Source: VRUE01 sp963819755
GTDB lineage: Bacteria > Actinomycetota > Thermoleophilia > Solirubrobacterales > 70-9
Assembly (NCBI GenBank): GCA_963819755.1
Contig: CAWFXB010000002.1
Location: 1,674,001-1,738,000 of the forward strand
Length of the DNA: 64,000 nt
Reading direction: 5' to 3'
The notes beneath the pieces were generated by a model. That model was not told where the DNA came from, ran no database searches, and saw only the letters and a list, made by a program, of their open reading frames with translations. Positions 35,560 to 43,029 of this stretch are shown here, piece after piece. Position 1 is the stretch's first letter. The number at the start of each line of letters is the position of its first letter. Both the position numbers and the translations under genes were made by a program.

Positions 35560-36348
35560 ATGGCTCATAAACTCAGGTATCTGGCACTTGCAATAGGCGC
35601 CCTCTGCGCGATGGGAGCGATGCTGGCTTCCTCGGCGAGCGCCCAGGAAACCACAGGCAACGTGAAAGTCGAAAAAGAAGCGACAATCACAGCGACAGAT
35701 GTTGTTAACACCACCTTGACGTATCGGATCGAACCGACGCTGCAGGCCTTTGTCTGCCACGGGCATTACGACATCGGATTGCCAAGTGAAACAGTCGAAG
35801 GCACTCCAGGAAAACACAAACCAGTTCCCCCGGGGGAATACACGACATTCACAGTAAGCCCGACCTACACGACACCGAAAAAAACAAGCGATCCACCAAA
35901 AAAAACAAGCGAACCAGGTTGTATCTTTTACAACGGGACGGAAACTCTCTTTTTTACAGTTACAATGAACGGCTGCGACTATGTTCTCCACCTCGGTACA
36001 ACAGCAGGGGAAGCGGGCGAATACGGAGTTGAAGCGGATCTCGTCTGCCCTGAAGGCAAAAAAGTAGAAGCGCATGTCTACTTTGACTCGGCACACCTCA
36101 TGAATTTCTGCACATACAGCTTCAGTGCGCAGACTGGGAAAAAAGGCGCAAGACTGAAGGCCATTGCTGGTGGCAAGCTCACACTGAGCGGGACGATCAC
36201 CGGGATCACGGGGCTGCGAGAAGGCATCTTCTGCGGCGGCAAAGTCGAAGCCAAAGAACTCACGCTGGAAATCGACGCCGAAATCAGCGCCACGGACGAG
36301 TTTGGCGGTGCCGCGACCCCACTCTCGATGGTTGAGAAAGGCACCTGA
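35560..36348 (+). CDS. Exported Cys-rich family protein, copy 1
   Basis: 262 aa from the ATG at 35560, which has AAAGGAG at the right distance. Signal peptide MAHKLRYLALAIGALCAMGA then SASAQE. The mature domain has family cysteines in VCHGHYDIG, PGCIFYNG, MNGCDYVLHLG, LVCPEGKKV, FCTYSFSAQTG and IFCGGKV. It contains a short Lys-Pro insert with PKKTS repeated twice (TTPKKTSDPPKKTSEPGC) not present in the other copies. AT content is higher than the surroundings. Role unknown; secreted or surface-located. Confidence 0.8.
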   Translation: MAHKLRYLALAIGALCAMGAMLASSASAQETTGNVKVEKEATITATDVVNTTLTYRIEPTLQAFVCHGHYDIGLPSETVEGTPGKHKPVPPGEYTTFTVSPTYTTPKKTSDPPKKTSEPGCIFYNGTETLFFTVTMNGCDYVLHLGTTAGEAGEYGVEADLVCPEGKKVEAHVYFDSAHLMNFCTYSFSAQTGKKGARLKAIAGGKLTLSGTITGITGLREGIFCGGKVEAKELTLEIDAEISATDEFGGAATPLSMVEKGT

Positions 36349-36395
36349 CAAGCAAAGTCAGCAGTAGCTCTGACGGGCAAGCAGCTCAAGGAACG

Positions 36396-36427
36396 GCGAA
36401 GGGTTGGAGCGATTCCGGCCCTTCGCG
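36396..36427 (+). terminator. Terminator hairpin after Cys-rich copy 1
   Basis: Stem GCGAAGGGTTGGA with TTCCGGCCCTTCGC (two G-T pairs, loop GCGA), followed by a short GTTTGT. It sits at the same place as the hairpins after the other two copies. Confidence 0.6.
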
Positions 36428-36459
36428 TTTGTGGGAGGAACCCGCCGCCGCGCAGCCCC

Positions 36460-36485
36460 ACATCCACGCGAGCTCGCGTGGATGT
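36460..36485. promoter_or_regulatory. 26-nt perfect palindrome in leader copy 2
   Basis: Arms of 13 nt (ACATCCACGCGAG and its complement) meet without a spacer, around AGCT. Identical at 45946-45971 and degenerate at 35354-35379. It lies about 85 nt upstream of the putative -35, where an activator or repressor might bind; as RNA it would be a hairpin, without a T-tract. Confidence 0.65.
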
Positions 36486-36568
36486 CGAGCGCTCACACGC
36501 TGATAGCGGGGCAAACGCTCCACCGCCCTGGTCGCCGTCAATCGCCTTGGTCAAATAAGCGATCAAAT

Positions 36569-36598
36569 TTGACTAATACGGACCAACCCGTCTATCGA
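36569..36598 (+). promoter_or_regulatory. Putative promoter of Cys-rich copy 2
   Basis: TTGACT (36569-36574), 18-nt spacer, TATCGA (36593-36598). The -10 context is conserved in copy 1 (TATTGA) and identical in copy 3. Transcription would start about 60 nt before the ATG. Confidence 0.5.
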
Positions 36599-36666
36599 TG
36601 AGCAAGCCCCCATGCGGGGCAGGCGCCGAGCCAAAACGGTGCGGCGTGAAACTCAAAGGAGACGAG

Positions 36667-37449
36667 ATGGCTCATAAACTCAGGTATCTGGCACTTGCAA
36701 TAGGCGCCCTCTGCGCGATGGGAGCGATGATGGCTTCCTCGGCGAGCGCCCAGGAAACCACAGGCAATTTGAAAGTCGAAAAAGAAGCGACAATCACAGG
36801 GACAGACGTCGTAAACAGCAAACTGATATATCCGAACGCGGCAGGGCAGACCGTTGTCTGCCACGGTCATTACGACATCGGCCAAGTCGGTGAAACCTTC
36901 ACAGTCACGGGAAGCCCCGGTAAACACAAACCTGTCCCTCCGGGCAAATACACGACACTCACAGTAAGCCCGACCTACACGACACCGATCGCGGAAAAAA
37001 CAAGTGAACCGGGCTGCATCGGGCACGTCGGTTCGACCGAAGCACTGGCGACAGTGACAATGAACGGCTGTGACTACGTGCTCCACCTCAACACAACAGA
37101 AGGCGGAGCGGGCGAATACGGGGTCGAAGCTGACCTGGTCTGCCCGGAAGGCAAAAAAGTAGAAATCCACGTCTACTCACTTACCGACACGGCCCACAAA
37201 ACCTCTGTCTGCACATTCACCTTCGGACCGCAGACCGGGCTAAAAGGCGCAAGGTTGAAAGCGATCGCAGGGGGCAAGCTCACACTGGGCGGGACGGTCA
37301 AAGGAATCTCGGCCTCGCGGGAAGGTGTCGTCTGCGGCGGCAAAAACGAAACCAAAGAAGCCGAACTCGAAATCGACGCTGAAATCAGCGCCACGGAAGA
37401 GAGCGGCGGTGCCGCGACGCCACTCTCGATCGTCGAGGAAGGCAAATAG
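36667..37449 (+). CDS. Exported Cys-rich family protein, copy 2
   Basis: 260 aa from the ATG at 36667 (AAAGGAGACGAG before it). The signal peptide is the same as in copies 1 and 3 (one residue differs from copy 1). Family cysteines: VVCHGHYDIG, PGCIGHVG, MNGCDYVLHL, LVCPEGKKV, SVCTFTFGPQTGLKGARL and VVCGGKN. The C-terminal half shares long blocks with copy 3, whereas the middle differs strongly, although the flanking signal peptide and 3' region are almost identical DNA. It is followed by a terminator and then a promoter for the large pair, so it is a separate transcription unit. Confidence 0.82.
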   Translation: MAHKLRYLALAIGALCAMGAMMASSASAQETTGNLKVEKEATITGTDVVNSKLIYPNAAGQTVVCHGHYDIGQVGETFTVTGSPGKHKPVPPGKYTTLTVSPTYTTPIAEKTSEPGCIGHVGSTEALATVTMNGCDYVLHLNTTEGGAGEYGVEADLVCPEGKKVEIHVYSLTDTAHKTSVCTFTFGPQTGLKGARLKAIAGGKLTLGGTVKGISASREGVVCGGKNETKEAELEIDAEISATEESGGAATPLSIVEEGK

Positions 37450-37500
37450 GAAAGCGAAACCAACGACAGCTCTGAGGGGCAACCAACTCCAATGAGCAGC

Positions 37501-37530
37501 GAGAGGGCCGGGAACGATCCCGGCCCTCTC
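37501..37530 (+). terminator. Terminator after Cys-rich copy 2
   Basis: Perfect 13-bp stem (37501-37513 with 37518-37530), ACGA loop, then GCGTTTGTGG. It separates the Cys-rich gene from the promoter of the large pair. Confidence 0.75.
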
Positions 37531-37555
37531 GCGTTTGTGGGGAACCGCAGTGTTC

Positions 37556-37585
37556 TTGACAGATCTCGACAAGTACCCATACACT
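37556..37585 (+). promoter_or_regulatory. Sigma70-type promoter of large exported pair A
   Basis: TTGACA (37556-37561), 18-nt spacer, TACACT (37580-37585). It lies just after the terminator hairpin and 36 nt before the GTG start, giving a leader of about 30 nt with a GGGGAG site at 37609-37614. Confidence 0.7.
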
Positions 37586-37620
37586 TCAAGTGCGCTGCGA
37601 GGCGCGCCGGGGAGTCGATA

Positions 37621-40600
37621 GTGGAGGGGAGAGAGGCGATCGTGGCAAGCGAGGTTGGGCCCTCGGGGGCCGGGAAGGCGGGCGGTTCGAGGCTGCTTTT
37701 GGCGGCTGCGATGGCGGCGCTCGGAGCCCTGCTGCTCGCGTTCGCGGCGGGGGCGCGGGCGGAAACGCCGCTACCGTTCTGGACGAGCTGCGATCAGAGC
37801 GCGGGGGCGGGAGCCCAGTGCAACCGGCCCGGCGGCATCGCCACCTCGCCTATCAACGGCCACGTGTTCGTGGCAGACGGGGGCAACGAGAGGATCGACG
37901 AGCTCACCGCGTGGGGGCTGCCGGTCAGGTCGTGGGGCTGGGACGTGGTGCAGTCGGGGCCCGATGACTCTGGCGCGGTGGCCTTTGAGATCTGCACGCC
38001 CGAGAACCACGATGTCTGCCAGGCGGGGGTCAAAGGCCCCGGCGCGGGGCAGTTCGCCCTGCCGCGCGGGGTGGCGACCGACTCGGCCGGCGACGTCTAC
38101 GTGGTCGACGACGGCGACCCCTCAAATGCGCGGGTGCAGAAGTTCTCCCCCGAAGGCCACTTCCTGCGGATGTGGGGCGGCGGCGTCGTCTCAGGCGGAG
38201 CGGGGGGAAGCGGCGACCTGAACGGGACCGACACGATCACCAATCTGAAAGCGAGCGCCAAGGCGTTCGCACCCGGCCAGACGATCACCTCCTCAGACGG
38301 CGGCATCCCGCCGGACACCACGGTCCTCGCCGCCACGACGGGACCGAGCGCGACGCTGACCCTCTCGCGCCCCGCCACGACCAGCGCGAGTGGGGTGACC
38401 CTGACCGCCGCCGCCGGGGCGGGCAACAAACCGCTAAACGAGCAAGAGCTCATCGACCTGCACAGGCCCACCGCGGGGACCTTCACCCTGACGATCCCGG
38501 CGAGACAGGGCTATGGGGAAGAGAAAACCGACCCGATCGCCTTCGATGCCTCCGCCAACGCCGGCCCCGAAAGCGTCAAGGCCAGGCTCGAAGCCGAGGA
38601 AGGCATGGCAGGCAACGTCGAAGTCAGCGGCCCCGACGGCGGCCCCTACGCGGTCGAATTCAAGGGGGCCCTGGCCGACACCAACGTCGCCCAGCTGAAA
38701 GCCGGCTCGAGCGGCTTCAGCGTCGGCACGGGTACGCAGCTTGGCTGCGAAGACCTGTCCACCGGCGGCGCCAACGTCACCTACCAGTGGCTCGCAAACG
38801 GCGTATCGCTGGGCTCGGCAAACGGCGCCCAGACCCCCACCTACACTGTGCAGGGCGCCGACGCAGGCAAGGCGATCCAGTGCCAGGTGGTGGCGACCAA
38901 CAAAGCCGCGGACCTAAACGCCCCCGGCGTCAACACGGGAACGACCCAGATCAGCGCGGCGACGGTGGTGCCGCCCGGCCCCTCGCCCGAAGTTCCTGTG
39001 CCGAGCGGGGGAGCGCCGGAACTGACGATCGCCCCGGCGGGGACGTTCCTGGACGGCACGGGGACGCGGGAAGTCACCTGCAACGCGGGCGGCTGGACCA
39101 ACAGCCCGAGCGAATACACCTACCAGTGGTATCGCAACGGAGCGCCCTTCGGAGCGCCGGTGACGAGCGCGGCGACGAGCACCAAACTGACGCTGAGCGC
39201 GGCCGAACAGCAATCCCCGGCGGCATTTCAGTGCATGATCGTGGCAAAGAACGCCGGCGGGGCCGAGGCGCGGGTCAGCTCCAAAAGGATCACCATCGAT
39301 CCCTACCGCCCCGACCCGGTGGAGGCAAGCACCAACTCGACGCTCGTGCCGCCCGCGGCGACGCCCTCGACGACGATAGAAGGGGCGGGCGCACCGGAGA
39401 TCTGCCTGGCGGGGGAAGACTGCGTGGGGGGAGTGCGGGGCGCCGCCAGCGGCCAGTTCGGCAAATGGCCGCCGAACAGCAGCTTCATCGCGGTGGACAC
39501 GGCGGGCAGCGAAGCGGTGGGCGATGACCGGGTCTTCGTCGGCGACGGGCCGCGGATCCAGCGCTTCGATACCGAAGGCGAATACGAAGCCACGCTGCCC
39601 GACCCCGACGGGGTGCTCGCCGGCAAGCAGGTGATGTCGCTGGCGGTCGTGCCGGGGGGCAGCCTCTTTGCCGCCACGGGGGTGGAAACGCCCAAAAACG
39701 TGGTCAAGCTGAACAGCTCGACGGGCAAAAGGGAATGCGAAGCGAGCGTGCTCGCACCAAGAGCGCTGGCGGCCGACGCGGCGGGGAACGCCTACGTGGT
39801 GAGCGAACCGGGCTCAAACCAGGTGCTGAAGCTCGACACCAACTGCAAAGAGGTGAGCGAAGAAACGATCGCCAAACCCTTCTTCCCGACCTTCCCCTTC
39901 GCCTCGGCGCTCAGCGCGACCAACGGGATCGCGATCGGCGCCACCTGCTGGAGCCCACCCGCCTATGACCTCTACCTGACCAACACGGCATCTGAACCCA
40001 ACGGCTTCAGCCGCGCCTACGGGCCGCCGCCCGACCGGCTCGCCGGGCCGGGCGAAGCCTGCGCGCCACCACCGCACGCGCCAGAAATAGAAGCCCAGGG
40101 AGCGGTATCGGTGGAAAGCGACCGGGCGCTGGTGCGGGCCAAGATCAACCCGCAGTTCTGGGAAGACACGACCTACTACGTGCAGTACGGCACGGCGGCC
40201 TGCATCAAAGGCGAAGGCTGGAGCGGTGCCTGCGTCAAGCAGGCGCCCTCCTCGCCGGCCGCACTCGGCGCGGGGGTGAGCGACCTCGGCGCCCAGACGG
40301 CGAAGGTGCTTTTGGGAGGGCTCGTGCCCGCCAGCGCCTACCGCTACCGCTTCGTCTCCCTGAGCAGCGGCGGCGGGCCGGTCTTCGGCGTGGGGGGGAG
40401 CGAAGCCGAACCCGAAGGCGAGGACGCCGGCTTCACGACCAACCCCCTGCCGGTCAAAGAAACGGACTCCTGCCCGAACAGGGACCTGCGCAGCGGCGAC
40501 TCGGGGCTTTTGCCCGACTGCCGGGCCTATGAGATGGTCTCGCCGGTCGACAAGAACGGCGGCAACATCCGCCCGGGCAAAGACGTCATCTACACCCAGG

Positions 40601-43029
40601 CGACGCCCGAGGGCGAAAAGATCGCCTACACCTCGGTGGCCGCCTTCGGCGATGAGCCGAGCAACAAGGTGAGCAACGAGTACCTGGCGAGCCGCGGCGC
40701 GGGAGCGGAGGGATGGAGCACGCACGGGATCAACCTGCCGCTGGGTCAGCTGATGCCAGGTGGGGGCGTGGGACGGGAAGTGGAGGGGCTAACGGCCGAC
40801 CTGTGCACCGAGCTCCTCGTCGACCAGAACGCGGTGCCGATCGACCCCAGCGCGCCGGCGGGATACGTGAACCTCTATCGGCAGGACCTCTGTGGTGGGG
40901 GTGGGGCGGAAGCGCTGATCGAGGGTGCGCCTCCGGCCGGCGACCCAAACGCATACGTCAACGTGAGGTCGATCCAGGGCTTCTCGGCGGACGGGAAGGA
41001 TGCGTTCCTCACCGCCAATGCTCCGCTGAGCGAAGACGCCGCGCCGGGGGCGATCGGCCAGATCTATGAGAGCACGGGCGGGGCGCTGCGCCTGGTGAGC
41101 GTACTGGCGGACGGGGCGGCGGACCCGGGTTCGAGCAACAACGGGGCCGAAGTGGGAGGGGGATTTGCGGGGAATCTGGAAAGCGCCGTATCCGAAGATG
41201 GCTCACGCGTCTACTGGACCTCGGGGGCGACGGGCGGGATCGGCACGCTCTATTTGCGGCGCAACCCCGCCGAGGCCGAAAGCGAACACCTGCACGGGGT
41301 GGCGAGCGGGCGGGGCGATCTGATCGGCAAAGCCAAAGGTACGGGCAACGTGGTCAAAAACTCAGCGACTATCAAAAAAGTAAAAACGGAAGAAGGCGGC
41401 TTTGCGGTCGGTCAGGCGATCTCCGGCGAAGGCATCGCGGCGGAAACGACGATCCTCGCGATCGAAACCGAAGGCGAAACCACCGAAAGAAAATTGACGC
41501 TCTCCAAACCGGCCACCGCGTCGAAAACGGGTGCGACGATCGTCGGCGAAGCCTCCGAAGCCGTCTCCAACGTCGAAGCCAAAACCGGCGCCTTTGAAGC
41601 GGGAGCGGACATCACCGGCCCCGGCATCCCAGCCGCGACGACGATCCTAGCCGTCGAAGAAACGGCCCCCGGGGTCTTCAAGCTGACCCTCTCGGCGAAA
41701 GCGACGCAGAGCATCGCCGGCGCGGCGCTGGCGGCGAGCAGTGAATGCACCGAAGCCGACAAAGCGTGCACCCTGCCGGTCTCCTCGAGCAACCAGGCGA
41801 CCTTCTGGGCGGCGAGCTCCGACGGCTCGCAGGCCATATTCAGCGAAGGCCCGCTGGACAATGAAACCGGCCCGGCAGCGACGCTCTATCGCTTCAGCGA
41901 AGCCCAGCCGCAGGCCCCGGTGCTGATCGCCGGCGGCGTGCGGGGAGTACTCGGCGCCTCCAAGGATCTCTCGCGGGTCTACTTCGTCTCAAACGAAGTG
42001 CTGACCGGGGAACAGACCAACGGCGAGGGCGATCCAGCGCACCCCGACAAAGCCCAGCCGGGAGAGCCGAACCTCTACCTCGACGAAGAAGGGACGATGA
42101 CCTTCATCGGCACGCTGCGCGGCGGGGCGAAGGGGGACGTGCGGGGCGTCGACGGGGGGCGCACCTACCGGATCGCCTCGCGAAACCCCCAATACAACGC
42201 GGCGCGGGTAAGCGCGGACGGCGCCCACATCGCCTTTGAGTCGCGGGCGGAGCTGACCCACTTCGACAACACCGACACGGGCAACGGCGATCCGTCGGTC
42301 GAGGTCTTCACCTACGAAGCGGGCGGGGCGCTCCGCTGCGTGTCGTGTGACCCGAGCGGGCAGCAGCCGAGCGGGCGCGAGCTGCCCGACGTGGAAGGCT
42401 ACCCCGGCCAGGGCCAGGGAACGGGAGTCCGGGCGGCGGCCTGGATCCCCGCCCAGCAGCGGGCGCTGCACAGCTCGCGGCTGCTCTCGGCCAACGGCAA
42501 GCGCCTCTTCTTCAACAGCAACGTGCCGCTCGTGCCGAGGGACACCAACGCCACCGGGGACGTCTATGAGTGGGAGGCGCCGGGAGAAGGCGGCTGCAGC
42601 GAAGAAAGCCCCGCCTTCCACGCGCCAAACGGCGGCTGCCTGTATCTGATCTCCAGCGGCGATGATCCCTTCGAATCCGAATTCATCGACGCGAGCGCCG
42701 GCGGGCGCGACGTCTTCTTCATCACGGCGGCCGGCCTGCTCCCCCAGGACACCAGCGCGGTCGACCTCTATGACGCCCGGGTGGGCGGGGGCTTTGCGCC
42801 CTCAGCGCAGCGGGCCGAATGCGAAGGGGAAGCCTGCCAGAGCCCGCCGGGAGCGCCGAACGATCCGACCCCGGCCTCGACGGGCTTCGATGTCGAAGAA
42901 CCGGGGCCCGGCTGTCGCAAGGGCCAGGTGCGGCGCGGGGGGCGCTGCGTGGCAAAGCGGCAAAAGAAGAAGCACAAGGCAAAGCGCTCCGGGCGCCGAG
43001 GTGCCCACAGCCACAGGAGCGCCCGGTGA
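37621..43029 (+). CDS. Very large exported multi-domain propeller protein A1
   Basis: 1802 aa from the GTG at 37621 (GGGGAG six bases before; GTG at 37642 also possible). Signal peptide 1-47 (LLLAAAMAALGALLLAFAAGARA). In order: NHL-like propeller repeats (GGIATSPINGHVFVADGGNERIDEL; LPRGVATDSAGDVYVVD), a GIPPDTTVLA-type strand module, two Ig-like modules (ANVTYQWLANG; YTYQWYRNG), a second propeller part, an FN3-like region (TTYYVQYGTAAC), a CRAYEMVSP motif and then TolB-like repeats (FSADGKDAF, VSEDGSRVYW, SSDGSQAIF, SADGAHIAFES, SANGKRLFF). A short Cys pair and a very basic Lys/Arg/His tail end it. Glu is mainly GAA. Its stop overlaps the next start. A surface adhesin or polymer-binding role is inference. 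Confidence 0.8.
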   Translation: MEGREAIVASEVGPSGAGKAGGSRLLLAAAMAALGALLLAFAAGARAETPLPFWTSCDQSAGAGAQCNRPGGIATSPINGHVFVADGGNERIDELTAWGLPVRSWGWDVVQSGPDDSGAVAFEICTPENHDVCQAGVKGPGAGQFALPRGVATDSAGDVYVVDDGDPSNARVQKFSPEGHFLRMWGGGVVSGGAGGSGDLNGTDTITNLKASAKAFAPGQTITSSDGGIPPDTTVLAATTGPSATLTLSRPATTSASGVTLTAAAGAGNKPLNEQELIDLHRPTAGTFTLTIPARQGYGEEKTDPIAFDASANAGPESVKARLEAEEGMAGNVEVSGPDGGPYAVEFKGALADTNVAQLKAGSSGFSVGTGTQLGCEDLSTGGANVTYQWLANGVSLGSANGAQTPTYTVQGADAGKAIQCQVVATNKAADLNAPGVNTGTTQISAATVVPPGPSPEVPVPSGGAPELTIAPAGTFLDGTGTREVTCNAGGWTNSPSEYTYQWYRNGAPFGAPVTSAATSTKLTLSAAEQQSPAAFQCMIVAKNAGGAEARVSSKRITIDPYRPDPVEASTNSTLVPPAATPSTTIEGAGAPEICLAGEDCVGGVRGAASGQFGKWPPNSSFIAVDTAGSEAVGDDRVFVGDGPRIQRFDTEGEYEATLPDPDGVLAGKQVMSLAVVPGGSLFAATGVETPKNVVKLNSSTGKRECEASVLAPRALAADAAGNAYVVSEPGSNQVLKLDTNCKEVSEETIAKPFFPTFPFASALSATNGIAIGATCWSPPAYDLYLTNTASEPNGFSRAYGPPPDRLAGPGEACAPPPHAPEIEAQGAVSVESDRALVRAKINPQFWEDTTYYVQYGTAACIKGEGWSGACVKQAPSSPAALGAGVSDLGAQTAKVLLGGLVPASAYRYRFVSLSSGGGPVFGVGGSEAEPEGEDAGFTTNPLPVKETDSCPNRDLRSGDSGLLPDCRAYEMVSPVDKNGGNIRPGKDVIYTQATPEGEKIAYTSVAAFGDEPSNKVSNEYLASRGAGAEGWSTHGINLPLGQLMPGGGVGREVEGLTADLCTELLVDQNAVPIDPSAPAGYVNLYRQDLCGGGGAEALIEGAPPAGDPNAYVNVRSIQGFSADGKDAFLTANAPLSEDAAPGAIGQIYESTGGALRLVSVLADGAADPGSSNNGAEVGGGFAGNLESAVSEDGSRVYWTSGATGGIGTLYLRRNPAEAESEHLHGVASGRGDLIGKAKGTGNVVKNSATIKKVKTEEGGFAVGQAISGEGIAAETTILAIETEGETTERKLTLSKPATASKTGATIVGEASEAVSNVEAKTGAFEAGADITGPGIPAATTILAVEETAPGVFKLTLSAKATQSIAGAALAASSECTEADKACTLPVSSSNQATFWAASSDGSQAIFSEGPLDNETGPAATLYRFSEAQPQAPVLIAGGVRGVLGASKDLSRVYFVSNEVLTGEQTNGEGDPAHPDKAQPGEPNLYLDEEGTMTFIGTLRGGAKGDVRGVDGGRTYRIASRNPQYNAARVSADGAHIAFESRAELTHFDNTDTGNGDPSVEVFTYEAGGALRCVSCDPSGQQPSGRELPDVEGYPGQGQGTGVRAAAWIPAQQRALHSSRLLSANGKRLFFNSNVPLVPRDTNATGDVYEWEAPGEGGCSEESPAFHAPNGGCLYLISSGDDPFESEFIDASAGGRDVFFITAAGLLPQDTSAVDLYDARVGGGFAPSAQRAECEGEACQSPPGAPNDPTPASTGFDVEEPGPGCRKGQVRRGGRCVAKRQKKKHKAKRSGRRGAHSHRSAR

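Noticed and set aside
36485..36560. The leader block GGGGCAAACGC and nearby bases recall the start of a cyclic-di-GMP-I riboswitch.
   Set aside because: The conserved GACGCAAAGCC part is missing and the middle of the leader is not conserved between copy 1 and copies 2-3, so no riboswitch class is called.
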